Shown: positions 27,451 to 36,795, numbered from the stretch's first letter. The stretch is 64,000 bases of DNA from Bacilli bacterium (GCA_900772415.1 CAAHEC010000058.1:32780-96779), one strand, 5' to 3'. The notes: generated from the letters alone by a model not told the origin. Made by a program: numbers and translations.

Positions 27451-28185
27451 ATGCAGTTAAAGAAGTTTGAAGGTTTTATAGTTGATGAGAAATCTTATAA
27501 AGAAACAAGTAAGATATTAAATATAATTACAAAAGATGGCTTAAAAATAGGAGTAGTGTCAAAAGGCTGTAAAAAAATGAAAAGTAATTTAAGAAGTGTA
27601 AGTCAAAAATTTACCTATGCAAATTTTATAATAAGTTATAAGGAAGATGGACTATCAACACTCATATCAGCAGATATTATTAATCCGTTTTTAAATATAA
27701 AAAAAGATATTGAAAAAATATCATATGTTAATTTTATAACAGACCTAACTAATCAAGTAATAAAGCAGTCTAAAAATAAGAATATATATGATATATTGAT
27801 ATCTTCCATTTTAAAGATAGATGAGGGATATGATCCCCTTATTATATGTGACATTTTAGAAATAAAATATTTGGACTTTTTAGGTATCTCGCCTTACTTT
27901 GATGGTTGTGTTGTTTGCAATAATAAAAATATAGTTACTTTAAGTTTGGAAAAAGGTGGTTTTGTATGTCTTAAAGATTATGATAATGAATATATTGTAA
28001 GTGATAAAACAATAAAAGTAATAAGAATGCTAAAGTATGTTGATATAAAAAAGATAAAAAGGGTAAGTTTAACTTCTAAAGTAAAAGAGGAAATAAATAA
28101 TTTTATAGATGAGTATTATGATAAATATACTGGACTTTATTTAAAAAGCAAGGATTTTTTAAAAAACGTTGTTAATTTAAAATGA
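27451..28185 (+). CDS. recO: DNA repair protein RecO
   Basis: Recombination mediator that works with RecR and RecF to load RecA on SSB-coated DNA. It has an N-terminal OB fold (FEGFIVDEKSYKETSKILNI onward) and a helical C-terminal domain. The zinc-site start CVVC lies near 153-156 with a further Cys at CLKDY, but only three of the usual four Cys are evident. The length of 244 is typical, and the position after era supports it. No Shine-Dalgarno stands out between yqzL and this ATG, suggesting coupling. Confidence 0.93.
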   Translation: MQLKKFEGFIVDEKSYKETSKILNIITKDGLKIGVVSKGCKKMKSNLRSVSQKFTYANFIISYKEDGLSTLISADIINPFLNIKKDIEKISYVNFITDLTNQVIKQSKNKNIYDILISSILKIDEGYDPLIICDILEIKYLDFLGISPYFDGCVVCNNKNIVTLSLEKGGFVCLKDYDNEYIVSDKTIKVIRMLKYVDIKKIKRVSLTSKVKEEINNFIDEYYDKYTGLYLKSKDFLKNVVNLK

Positions 28186-28335
28186 TATGTGATATAATAT
28201 CATTGTATAAATGTGTGATGACAAAGCTTGGAAACTTTATCAGCAGTATAAAAAAAGATGATTCTTCTAGAATAAAAAGGGTGGAACCGCGGATTTTAAA
28301 TTCGTCCCTTATGTGCTAGAAGATTTTTATATTTA
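28169..28335 (+). promoter_or_regulatory. Compact T-box leader (glycine) with promoter
   Basis: TTGTTA (28169-28174), 18-bp spacer, TATAAT (28193-28198), then the T-box GGGTGGAACCGCGG at 28279-28292. An antiterminator-like pairing AAGGG/CCCTT is visible, and an outer stem TCTTCTAG/CTAGAAGA (about 28263-28270 with 28316-28323) ends in a T-run. Only about 75 nt lie between the transcript start and the T-box, shorter than usual; a GGA at about 28230 in a hairpin loop could be the specifier (inferred). Downstream glyS supports glycine. Confidence 0.8.
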
Positions 28336-28352
28336 GAAAGGATTAAATTAAT

Positions 28353-29009
28353 ATGGAAGATAAGTTAATGTATAGAATTAGAAGTAATAATTCTAGTAGT
28401 TATAATGATGAATATAAAAGTACAACTAGTGCTAAAGATATAGAAGATGTTATATATAATTTTTTAGATAGTAATTATATATACTATGTATCAAAGAAAA
28501 TAGGATTTAAAAAAGATGTACTAAATAAGAATATGGTAACACTAAAATCTTTTAATAGTGTCCTTGAAACAGAAAGAGAAATATATGATTTTTATAAAAA
28601 AGAAATAGATAATGCTATCTTTAAAAACATTATTAGTTTAATAAATCAATACCATGATGATATTTATTCTGGTTTAGTAAAAATAAAATTAAGTCCTACA
28701 ACAAAGGCAATAAAACCTGTTTTAAAGACGAATGATGGACTTTATAAGACAAAGAAAATAATTTGGATTGATACAATATATTTAAATTATACTGATATAA
28801 ATGACATAAAACTACTTAAGGAAATGATTTTAGAGGTAATTGATGATAATTTTTATAGTTCGTACTTTGATGGGGATGATCTGATTTTATCTAATAATAA
28901 TAAAAAGCTAAGATTAGATAAAAATGTATATTATTTATTTGAGAGAATAAAATTGAATAAAAAACGAGAAAACAAAAATAAGTCAAAACAGTTAAGGATG
29001 GTAATATAA
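28353..29009 (+). CDS. Unknown protein in the glyS operon
   Basis: No family was recognised. The 218-residue protein is soluble-looking and mixed charge, with a helical middle (TEREIYDFYKKEIDNAIF) and a strand-rich second half (KTKKIIWIDTIYLNY, YFDGDDLILSNNNKKLRL), ending in a very basic tail. It lies right behind the glycine T-box and one base before the glyS ATG, so it should be induced with GlyRS under glycine limitation. AAAGGATTAAATTAAT precedes the start. The conserved-looking placement suggests a link to translation, but this is only context. Confidence 0.7.
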   Translation: MEDKLMYRIRSNNSSSYNDEYKSTTSAKDIEDVIYNFLDSNYIYYVSKKIGFKKDVLNKNMVTLKSFNSVLETEREIYDFYKKEIDNAIFKNIISLINQYHDDIYSGLVKIKLSPTTKAIKPVLKTNDGLYKTKKIIWIDTIYLNYTDINDIKLLKEMILEVIDDNFYSSYFDGDDLILSNNNKKLRLDKNVYYLFERIKLNKKRENKNKSKQLRMVI

Positions 29010-29010
29010 T

Positions 29011-30387
29011 ATGAAAGAGAATATAACTATGGAAGAATTAGTTAATTTATGTAAACAGTACGGAATTATATATCAAGGAAGTGAAATATATGGAGGGCTT
29101 GCAAACACTTGGGATTTTGGACCAATAGGTGTAGAATTAAAGAATAATATTAAAAAAGCGTGGAAAAAAAAGTTTATACAAGAGGATTTAAATAATGTTG
29201 GACTAGATAGTGCTATTTTAATGAATCCTAAAGTGTGGGAAGCTTCAGGACATATTTCTACGTTTTCAGATCCATTAATTGATTGTAAAAATTGTAAAAC
29301 AAGATATAGAGCGGATAAATTAGTAGAAGAAACCGGTATAGAAGATGCTGGTGGAATGTCTAATAAAGATTTAATGAATTACATTAATGATCATAAAATA
29401 GTTTGTCCTAAATGCGGTAAGTTAGATTATACTGACATAAGACAATTTAACTTAATGTTTAAGACTTTTCAAGGAGTAACAGAAGATAGTAAAAACACTA
29501 TTTATCTAAGACCAGAAACAGCTCAAGGAATTTTTGCAGATTATCAAAACATACAAAGGTCAATGCGTTTAAAACTTCCTTTTGGAGTAGGACAAGTTGG
29601 TAAAAGTTTTAGAAATGAAATAACTCCTGGTAATTTTATTTTTAGAGTAAGAGAATTCGAACAAATGGAATTGGAATTCTTTTGTAAACCGGGTACTGAA
29701 CTTGATTGGTTTAAATACTATAAAGAATATTGCAAAAACTTTCTACTTTCTCTTGGCGTTAAAGAAGAAAACTTAAGACTAAGAGATCATTCTAAAGAAG
29801 AGTTAAGCTTTTACAGTAATGCAACAACGGATATAGAATACAAGTTCCCATTTGGTTGGGGTGAGTTATGGGGAATAGCAAGCCGTACCAACTATGATTT
29901 ATCTCAGCACCAAAAAACATCTGGAGTTTCTATGGAGTATTTAGATCCTTTAACAAACGAAAAATATATTCCATATGTTATTGAACCTAGTGTTGGTGTT
30001 GAAAGATTGGTTCTAATGATTCTATGTAATTCATATCATAAAGAAACATTAGATAATGGCGAAGAAAGAGAAGTTATGAAATTTCATCCTTTCTTAGCTC
30101 CTTATAAGGCCGCAATACTTCCTTTGGCTAAAAAATATCATAGTGAAAAAGCTTTGGAAGTATATAAAATGCTTTCTAAAAGTTTTATGACAACTTATGA
30201 TGAAACAGGATCTATTGGTAAAAGATACAGGAGACAAGATGTTATTGGAACTCCATTTTGTATAACAGTTGATGATGAGACAATAAATAATAATACCGTA
30301 ACCATAAGGGATAGAGATTCTATGAAACAAGTTACTGTGCCAGTTTCAGAAGTTAGTAATTACATAAATTCTAAAATTACTTTTTAA
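29011..30387 (+). CDS. glyS: Glycyl-tRNA synthetase (single-chain type)
   Basis: Class II enzyme of the alpha2 type that charges tRNA-Gly. The N-terminus has the family pattern CKQYGIIYQGSEIYGGLANTWDFGP. A zinc-type insertion follows (DCKNCKTRYRAD and CPKCGKL), then RPETAQGIF, FRNEITPGNFIFRVREF, an R-loop TNYDLSQH, and motif 3 EPSVGVERLVL near 328. The C-terminal anticodon domain is complete (458 residues). No alpha/beta-chain type GlyQ-GlyS is present. Expression is under the T-box ahead of the previous gene. Confidence 0.97.
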   Translation: MKENITMEELVNLCKQYGIIYQGSEIYGGLANTWDFGPIGVELKNNIKKAWKKKFIQEDLNNVGLDSAILMNPKVWEASGHISTFSDPLIDCKNCKTRYRADKLVEETGIEDAGGMSNKDLMNYINDHKIVCPKCGKLDYTDIRQFNLMFKTFQGVTEDSKNTIYLRPETAQGIFADYQNIQRSMRLKLPFGVGQVGKSFRNEITPGNFIFRVREFEQMELEFFCKPGTELDWFKYYKEYCKNFLLSLGVKEENLRLRDHSKEELSFYSNATTDIEYKFPFGWGELWGIASRTNYDLSQHQKTSGVSMEYLDPLTNEKYIPYVIEPSVGVERLVLMILCNSYHKETLDNGEEREVMKFHPFLAPYKAAILPLAKKYHSEKALEVYKMLSKSFMTTYDETGSIGKRYRRQDVIGTPFCITVDDETINNNTVTIRDRDSMKQVTVPVSEVSNYINSKITF

Positions 30388-30398
30388 AGGTGATAAAG

Positions 30399-31784
30399 AT
30401 GAAAGACAGTAGTAAAAGAATAACCTTAAAATCTTTAATAGAAAAAGAAGAAGAATTAATTAACTCAAAAGACTACAAAAGTGCTTTATCCACTGCAAAT
30501 TTAATAGTAAGTAAATTTCCTAAAAATGCTTATGGATATAAATCATTATTAAAAATAAAAACTAATAACTTTGAAAAGTACGTAAATCAAGTGGAATTAA
30601 AAGAAATAAAAAAATATTATGAAATGGCATTTGATTTATCTAAAAAGAATGATAAAGTACATCTAAAAGAATCATTTGATAGCTATTTATATGATTTAAA
30701 AGAAGTGGATAATTTAAGTAAAATAAAAAAAGAAATAATATCTAAAGAAATTTTGAAAAAAATCGACAATGATTCTTTAACCCTTATAAATCAAGATCTA
30801 AATACAATATCAAGTTATGATTTAAGTGGTAAAAAAATAAAGAATATATATGATTTTATAAATGGTATAATTTTAATTTCTTTTCTAATATATAATATTT
30901 TTAATCCTAATTTTCTTCTTATTATAACTATTTCATTTGGTATATTTGGACTTATTACTATATATAGTTTTATAGATTCAAATTTAATTTCTAATAGAAA
31001 AAATAATAAAAGTAGTACATTTAATGATATGGTTAACATATCTAAGCAAAATTTAGATATGTTAAAAGAAGATATTAAAAAAAACGAAGATATGATTTTA
31101 TTTTATAAAAATCAGAAGTTAAACTCAATTAGTAAAATTCCGGAATCATTTAAAAGTGATATATCTTATTTAACCCTTGATAATGAGCAGATGGAAGCAA
31201 ATTTAATTATTGATTCATTAACTAGGTTAGATGTTGTAAAGTTTTCTTATTTGCTTGAAAGTAAGAGTAGTTTAAAAACAGAAGAAATAAATTTAAAAAT
31301 CAATTCTTTAAAAGATGTGAGCAATAAACTAACCTTATTTATTAATGATAAGCAAATAAAGAAAAAGAGTAATATAAATGAAGCATTGCTCATGAAAGAT
31401 GTAAAACCAATTAATTCGGTAGCATTAGTAATAACTCTATTAATTAGTTTGACATCTTCAGTAGTAATTTTTACTAATTTTTTTGAAGTTAATATAAGAG
31501 CATTATTAATATCATTATTAATAGGGATCTTAACTTCTTTTATTTATAATGTTGACACAGGTAAACATAAATCACTGAGTGAAATGTTTAGTGATAATTT
31601 ATTATCAACTATATTTAATGCAACTATTATGTATGATTTGATATACTATAAATTATATAATCAATTATCAATTACTTATGGCTTTTTACAAATCCCTATT
31701 ACGATTTGTTTGATTTTAATTGGCTATGTAATGTTAATTTCTTTATTAAAATATAAACATTTACTTAAACATTTAAGAAGTTAG
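30399..31784 (+). CDS. TPR-like multi-helix membrane protein, unknown
   Basis: The ATG at 30399 follows AAAGGTGATAAAG; a GTG at 30390 is less likely. The N-terminal ~110 residues look like helical repeats (YKSALSTANLIVSKFPKN resembles a TPR unit). Two membrane helices lie at about 150-195. A helical cytosolic segment follows, then four more helices in the last 120 residues. No family was recognised. It starts 12 bp behind glyS and may ride on the same transcript. Confidence 0.7.
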   Translation: MKDSSKRITLKSLIEKEEELINSKDYKSALSTANLIVSKFPKNAYGYKSLLKIKTNNFEKYVNQVELKEIKKYYEMAFDLSKKNDKVHLKESFDSYLYDLKEVDNLSKIKKEIISKEILKKIDNDSLTLINQDLNTISSYDLSGKKIKNIYDFINGIILISFLIYNIFNPNFLLIITISFGIFGLITIYSFIDSNLISNRKNNKSSTFNDMVNISKQNLDMLKEDIKKNEDMILFYKNQKLNSISKIPESFKSDISYLTLDNEQMEANLIIDSLTRLDVVKFSYLLESKSSLKTEEINLKINSLKDVSNKLTLFINDKQIKKKSNINEALLMKDVKPINSVALVITLLISLTSSVVIFTNFFEVNIRALLISLLIGILTSFIYNVDTGKHKSLSEMFSDNLLSTIFNATIMYDLIYYKLYNQLSITYGFLQIPITICLILIGYVMLISLLKYKHLLKHLRS

Positions 31785-31844
31785 TATATTTTATATTTAC
31801 TTTTATTTAAATGATTGATAAAGTATGTAAGTGAGGTGATATAG

Positions 31845-32096
31845 ATGGATCATAAAAATGATATTTACAATACGTTTTGCTTAATTAATACATATTTGAA
31901 TAACAACATAGAGTTTTTAGAATCTTTGGAAGAAAGTCAAAGTGAACTATATTCTTATATGTCTTCTTTTGTTGATGAACTATGTGTAAAATATAAAAAA
32001 TTTTTAAATGAAAATAATTTTCAAATAATTGATGTTCCAGAAAGCATAAGGAAATATGTTTTTAATGGAAAACAAAAAAGTATTGTTAAAAAATAA
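31845..32096 (+). CDS. Small acidic protein, 83 residues, unknown
   Basis: A short, mostly helical, acidic protein (NNNIEFLESLEESQSELYSYM) with no membrane segment and no recognised family. GAGGTGATATAG precedes the ATG and a strong hairpin covers the end. It looks like a genuine small gene closing the glyS-region run before the convergent rpsD. Confidence 0.65.
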   Translation: MDHKNDIYNTFCLINTYLNNNIEFLESLEESQSELYSYMSSFVDELCVKYKKFLNENNFQIIDVPESIRKYVFNGKQKSIVKK

Positions 32097-32112
32097 TTAA
32101 CAATACTTTTTT
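32079..32112 (+). terminator. Terminator after the 83-residue gene
   Basis: AGTATTGTTAA (32079-32089) pairs perfectly with TTAACAATACT (32097-32107), followed by T-run. Confidence 0.85.
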
Positions 32113-32118
32113 ATTATA

Positions 32119-32148
32119 TAAAAAAACAAGTAAATTATATTACTTGTT
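32119..32148 (-). terminator. Terminator of rpsD
   Basis: On the minus strand a 9-bp stem (AACAAGTAA with TTACTTGTT, 32125-32133 and 32140-32148) runs into T residues just at the rpsD stop. Confidence 0.8.
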
Positions 32149-32745
32149 ATAGAATTCAACTATCATTGATTCTTTAATATCCGCTGGAAGTTCACTTCTT
32201 TCAGGCATACGAACATAAGTTCCTGATAATTTCTTTTTGTCAAAGTCCACGTAATCAACTGTTTTATTAATTTTTTCTAAAGCTTCTAAAATTGCTTTGT
32301 GATTATGAGAAGTTTCTTTAACAGCTATTACATCACCTGGTTTAACTTGATATGATGGAATATCAACTTTCTTACCATTAACAGTAACATGTCCATGGTT
32401 AACAATTTGTCTAGCAGCCTTTCTAGTTGATGCAAGACCCATACGATATACTACATTATCTAATCTGCTTTCTAAAAGTTTTAAGAAGTTTTCACCTTGA
32501 ATACCTTTCATTTTAGCTGCTTTTTCAAATGTTAATCTGAATTGTTTTTCATTAACTCCATACATTAACCTAACTTTTTGCTTTTCCATCAATTGAAGCT
32601 TATATTCAGAAGCTTTACCACGTTTTTTATCATTTCCATGTTGACCTGGACCGTAAGGTCTTTTAACTAATTCTTTTCCAGTTTCTAATAAAGAAAATCC
32701 TAAATGACGGCTTTTCTTATATACTGGACCTGTATATCTTGACAT
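32140..32745 (-). CDS. rpsD: Small-subunit ribosomal protein S4
   Basis: Primary 16S rRNA-binding protein that starts 30S assembly. At 201 residues it begins MSRYTGPVYKKSRHLG, with the RPYGPGQHG motif, and the S4 RNA-binding domain follows from about 90 (RLDNVVYRMGLASTRKAARQ, HGHVTVNGKKVD). No N-terminal zinc cysteines are present. It stands alone on the minus strand with a canonical promoter and a ~160-nt leader, the typical Firmicutes arrangement in which S4 represses its own gene. Confidence 0.97.
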   Translation of the reverse strand: MSRYTGPVYKKSRHLGFSLLETGKELVKRPYGPGQHGNDKKRGKASEYKLQLMEKQKVRLMYGVNEKQFRLTFEKAAKMKGIQGENFLKLLESRLDNVVYRMGLASTRKAARQIVNHGHVTVNGKKVDIPSYQVKPGDVIAVKETSHNHKAILEALEKINKTVDYVDFDKKKLSGTYVRMPERSELPADIKESMIVEFYNK

Positions 32746-32906
32746 ATAATATTTCCTCCTTTGTTTTTGTAAACTAAAGGACTATTGCCATTTAATAGGG
32801 AGTTTGTTTTAATATTTTCATCTTCGCAGCTATAAAGATTACTTATATAACCATATGCAAACAAACACGTTATTAAATTCAAATAGTGCTGCTTAAAGTT
32901 TACACG
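32746..32906 (-). promoter_or_regulatory. Candidate S4 leader RNA
   Basis: An untranslated leader of about 160 nt precedes rpsD. GCAGC (complement of 32888-32892) can pair with GCTGC (complement of 32826-32830), closing a ~60-nt domain, and AAAGGAGGAAATATT forms the ribosome site. Autoregulation by S4 is inferred from family practice, not from a motif match. Confidence 0.45.
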
Positions 32907-32912
32907 TATTAG

Positions 32913-32941
32913 ATTATAGCTAATTATATGATTTAAGTCAA
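32913..32941 (-). promoter_or_regulatory. Canonical promoter of rpsD
   Basis: On the minus strand TTGACT (complement of 32936-32941), 17-bp spacer, TATAAT (complement of 32913-32918). Confidence 0.88.
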
Positions 32942-33153
32942 GTATTTATTGATGAAATAAGAAAATTAGGTTAATTAGAAACCTTATTTTATGTAGTTAT
33001 AATGAAAAATTAAAAATAAAAGATCTCTATATCGTGAAAATAAAGTGAATAAAATATTCATAATATGTCTTCTTATTTTTATTATTTTATTAATTTAGTG
33101 CAAAATGTCGTAATTTATGATAAAATATTTTTATATAGTAGGAGGTATAAAAC

Positions 33154-34860
33154 ATGGGACGAGGTTTATATATAGGTACTATAATTATTTTAATATTATT
33201 AATTATAATTGTTTTTAAAATTATATATAAAAAAAAGAAAGCAAGTAGCATAGAAAAAATTATAAATAAATTAGAAAAAGAAAAAAATTTACTTATTAAT
33301 GTACCTGTTTTGAATGAACTTAATAAGGTAGAGGCTTTGGTTAAAAACAACAAATTAGAGGAGAAATATAAAACTTGGAAGTTAAAATTTGAAGTAATAG
33401 AAAAAGAAACTATCCCAGAAGTAAATGACATGTTAATTGAAACGGATTTTTTAACTGATAAGGGAAAAACAAGTGAAACATATGAAAAAATATCAGATAT
33501 AGAAATTAAATTATATGAAATTAAGTTTAAAATTAAAAAAATAATGTCTGAAATTAAAGAAATTACTCAAAGTGAAGAACGAAATAGAAGTACTATAACA
33601 AAACTAAAAGCAACTTATAGAAAATTAAAGAAACGTTTTGAAGAAACCAAAAGTGATTATGAAGAAACCGCAAAAACCATAGAACTTCAATTTGAAACCA
33701 TAGAAAAACGCTTCGAAGAATTTGAAACTGTAATGGAAAAGAAAGATTATGAAGAAGTTATATACGTTGTAAAAGGTTTAACAGAAATGATTGAACATAT
33801 GAGTATAGTAATTAAGGAGATCCCAGAAATCATGTTAATGGGTAAAAGCCTTATACCTAAAAGAACTGAAGATATATCTTCTTTATATATAAAAATGACC
33901 AGAGAAAATTACCAATTAGATTATTTAAATGTGGAATATAACATAATGGAAACCGAAAAAAAAGTAAATGCTATTTTTGATAGAGTAAGAGTACTTAATC
34001 TAGAAGATGTTACTTTTGAACTTAAAACAATACTTGATTATTATGACTCATTATTTAATGATTTTGAGACTGAAAAAATTACTAGAAAGTATTATGAAGA
34101 AGGCATAAAAGATTTTGATAGCAAAAATAAGCATGTAAATAAAATATTAAGTACCATGAAGGATAATATTCCTGAAATGAAAAAAAATTATAATATAACT
34201 GATGAAACATTAGATGCAATAAAAGAATTTTCAAGTGAATTTAATGAAATTAATAAAGATTATGATAAATTAATAACGCTAGATAAAAACCATTCGTTTC
34301 CTTATTCAAAACTTAATCAAGAACTTGAAATAATATCACTTAAACTTTCTAAATTAAATGAAAAATTGAATAGTTTATTACAAAGAGTGGGTAATCTAAG
34401 AGATGATGAAGAACGAGCAAAAGGACAATTAGAGGATATTAAACTTTTACTTAAGAAGTCAAAATATCAAATTAGGAAAAACAGATTGCCTATCATACCT
34501 GATAATTATTATGTCGAATTAAAGGAAGCTTCTCTTGCTATTTCAGAAATACAAAAAGAGTTATCAAAAAAACCAATTGATGTTGATGTGTTAAATGTTA
34601 GAGTTGATACTGCAAGAGATTTAGTTTTTAAACTCCATAATACAACATCAGAGTTAGTACGTTTAGCTCTTCTTTCGGAATATGCAATAGTTTATGGTAA
34701 TAGATATCGCTCATCTAAACAAGCAATTAATGAGGGATTAAATAAAGCAGAAAAATTATTTTTTAATGGAGAATATAAAAAATCGTTGGATTTAAGTATA
34801 AGCACACTTGATGTTGTAGAACCAGGTATACATAAAAAGATTTTAAATTATAGTAAGTAG
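33154..34860 (+). CDS. ezrA: Septation ring regulator EzrA
   Basis: Membrane-anchored, spectrin-like coiled-coil protein that binds FtsZ and FtsA in Firmicutes division. One N-terminal transmembrane helix at about 5-25 (short outside, long inside) is followed by some 540 residues of charged helical repeats (EKRFEEFETVMEKKDYEEVI, LRDDEERAKGQLEDIKLLLKKSK, the RYRSSKQAINEGLNKAEKLF region at the end). The length of 568 matches EzrA. It follows GTAGGAGGTATAAAAC and leads directly into a membrane protein gene 9 bp later. Confidence 0.92.
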   Translation: MGRGLYIGTIIILILLIIIVFKIIYKKKKASSIEKIINKLEKEKNLLINVPVLNELNKVEALVKNNKLEEKYKTWKLKFEVIEKETIPEVNDMLIETDFLTDKGKTSETYEKISDIEIKLYEIKFKIKKIMSEIKEITQSEERNRSTITKLKATYRKLKKRFEETKSDYEETAKTIELQFETIEKRFEEFETVMEKKDYEEVIYVVKGLTEMIEHMSIVIKEIPEIMLMGKSLIPKRTEDISSLYIKMTRENYQLDYLNVEYNIMETEKKVNAIFDRVRVLNLEDVTFELKTILDYYDSLFNDFETEKITRKYYEEGIKDFDSKNKHVNKILSTMKDNIPEMKKNYNITDETLDAIKEFSSEFNEINKDYDKLITLDKNHSFPYSKLNQELEIISLKLSKLNEKLNSLLQRVGNLRDDEERAKGQLEDIKLLLKKSKYQIRKNRLPIIPDNYYVELKEASLAISEIQKELSKKPIDVDVLNVRVDTARDLVFKLHNTTSELVRLALLSEYAIVYGNRYRSSKQAINEGLNKAEKLFFNGEYKKSLDLSISTLDVVEPGIHKKILNYSK

Positions 34861-34868
34861 GTGTAAAT

Positions 34869-35816
34869 ATGAAAGAATGGTTATTAAAAGAAGATAAAAA
34901 AAATAAAGTAGGTAGGCCACGTCTTGCGGATAGCATAGTATTAAAAAAGGCTGTTTATTTGCTTATATTTTCTTTTATTTTGTCTTTCATACTTATTTTT
35001 GGATTTATATGTGAAATTAAAAACGTAAATCCAGTCACTTATGCATACTCTTTAACATTAGAAAAATTGGTTGGTAATATAAGAGGGGATAAAAACTTTT
35101 TAGTTACTGAAAGCTATTTAAAAAATGGTGACTTTATAATAAAATTTAAACCACAAGAAAAGGTATTACAATACCAGGGTAAATATAAATACGTTTTATA
35201 TAGATTATCTGACTCTAAATTTAAAAAAGTGAAGGAAGAAACCTTTGATATTAATACTAAGGAATTTAGTGTTAAAGTAAAAAGAAATATAAATGAAAAT
35301 GACACATATAAAATTAATTTATATGTGTTAAATGCATCTAAAATAGAGGATTCTTTTGCACCTTCTGGTTTTACATTTTCAAATTCTGAAAATCAAAATG
35401 AAATGTATAGTTACAAAATTTTTACGGTAAAAGGCAAATATAGTCCAGTTAGCAATAAAGAATTAAAAAATAAAAAAGATAATAAAATTAATGTTACAAC
35501 AGATTACGTAAATCCTAGAAAATTTAATGTTGAAGTACCCAATTACTCATATAATATATTAGTGAAATACACTGATGAATCTTCTAAAGATATTATTTTA
35601 GCAGATTATAAAAACTTAAATGGTCCATCAAGTTATGTAGTGCCTTGCGTAAATAAGGTAAGTAATGTAACCATCATGATATGGCCAAATATTAAAACAA
35701 AAGATGAAATAGAAGATATAAAATTATCATCTTGGGCTATAAAGCAAGATAAAAATAATAATTATTATATATCAAATACATATTTATTAAAGCCAGAAAT
35801 GGCCTACGAAGACTAA
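34869..35816 (+). CDS. Single-pass membrane protein with GRPRLAD motif
   Basis: No family was recognised. A ~27-residue basic cytosolic N-terminus carries KVGRPRLAD, which contains the GRP core of an AT-hook-type DNA-binding motif. One transmembrane helix follows at about 29-50 and then ~260 residues outside, strand-rich with probable Ig-like or fibronectin-like folds (YKYVLYRLSDSKFKKV, NVEVPNYSYNILVKY). It lies 9 bp behind ezrA with TAGGTGTAAAT before the start, so a division or envelope role is possible. The motif may be coincidental. Confidence 0.65.
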   Translation: MKEWLLKEDKKNKVGRPRLADSIVLKKAVYLLIFSFILSFILIFGFICEIKNVNPVTYAYSLTLEKLVGNIRGDKNFLVTESYLKNGDFIIKFKPQEKVLQYQGKYKYVLYRLSDSKFKKVKEETFDINTKEFSVKVKRNINENDTYKINLYVLNASKIEDSFAPSGFTFSNSENQNEMYSYKIFTVKGKYSPVSNKELKNKKDNKINVTTDYVNPRKFNVEVPNYSYNILVKYTDESSKDIILADYKNLNGPSSYVVPCVNKVSNVTIMIWPNIKTKDEIEDIKLSSWAIKQDKNNNYYISNTYLLKPEMAYED

Positions 35817-35832
35817 TTAGTTAGTCTTTTTT
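35809..35832 (+). terminator. Terminator after the ezrA unit
   Basis: AAGACTAA/TTAGTCTT stem (35809-35816 with 35821-35828), TTAG loop, T-run. Confidence 0.8.
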
Positions 35833-35871
35833 ATTATAATCTTCATATTATTTATTAGGTGATTAAATATT

Positions 35872-36714
35872 ATGTTTAAAAGCACTATAAAATTATTAAG
35901 CTTACTTCTTCTTTTAATATTTAGTTTTATATATACTGATAAAGTGTTTGATGAAGCAAGAAAAAATGATCCCCTAATGAAACAGGTTATTAATTATAAA
36001 AAGAAAAATGATAAAAATGTTATAGAACCTACAATTAAAGATGATGAGATTATTCTTGGAATGTCAGGATTAGTAGTTGATGAGGAACTATCATATAAGA
36101 AAATGAAAAGTGATGATTCATTTAGTAAGAAAAACATAGTTTACAAAAAAAAGTTACCTGATAATTCTATTACAAAAAATAATAAGTATTATATTACCAA
36201 AGGAAATAGTAACAGTAAGAGGGTTTCTGTAATATTGAAGGTAAGTTATAAAACAAATACAAATACAATAAAAAAAATTTTGGCAAGTTCAAATTATAAC
36301 TTAACTTTCTTTATAGATAATAATTTTATTAATGATAATTTGGATTTTGTATTTTCTGTAATAAATAATGGCTATGAAGTTTATAATTATGGTCTAAATG
36401 GAGTTTATGACAAAAATAGCATATCTAAGTATAATAAGTTAATAGAAAGTATGAGTTTAAAAAAGGCAGTGTACTGTCTTAATGAAGAAAAAAATAAGGA
36501 ATCAAAGAATGTTTGTGATTTTAAAAAAATGTATTCTATAAAACCTAACATAATTGATCCTGATTTAAGTAGTTTAAAAAGAAAAATATCATCTGGTAGT
36601 ATAGTATCATATGATTTAGATTATTTTTCTTTAAATGATTTGTTATTATCTTTTAAAACAATAACTAGTAGAGGATATGAAATTGAAAGTCTATCTACCT
36701 TATTAACTGAATAA
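35872..36714 (+). CDS. Exported protein, probable degenerate polysaccharide deacetylase fold
   Basis: A hydrophobic N-terminal signal or anchor at about 5-22, then ~100 linker residues. The second half reads like a very divergent NodB-type barrel: VSVILKVSYKTNTNTIKKIL, YNLTFFIDNNFI, a VINNGYEVYNYG segment, and a final TSRGYEIESLSTLL like the last strand of such domains. The metal-binding Asp and His residues of true deacetylases are not visible, so catalysis is doubtful. The fold call is an inference by pattern only. It is a one-gene unit between terminators, upstream of polC. Confidence 0.5.
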   Translation: MFKSTIKLLSLLLLLIFSFIYTDKVFDEARKNDPLMKQVINYKKKNDKNVIEPTIKDDEIILGMSGLVVDEELSYKKMKSDDSFSKKNIVYKKKLPDNSITKNNKYYITKGNSNSKRVSVILKVSYKTNTNTIKKILASSNYNLTFFIDNNFINDNLDFVFSVINNGYEVYNYGLNGVYDKNSISKYNKLIESMSLKKAVYCLNEEKNKESKNVCDFKKMYSIKPNIIDPDLSSLKRKISSGSIVSYDLDYFSLNDLLLSFKTITSRGYEIESLSTLLTE

Positions 36715-36740
36715 AAAGTTCTAAAAACAGAACTTTTTTC
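36713..36740 (+). terminator. Terminator before polC
   Basis: AAAAAGTTCT pairs with AGAACTTTTT (36713-36722 with 36729-36738), AAAAAC loop, T-run. Confidence 0.85.
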
Positions 36741-36795
36741 TTTATCTATCATTTTATAAATGTTATAATAATTATGCTGTAAGTAAGGTGATATT

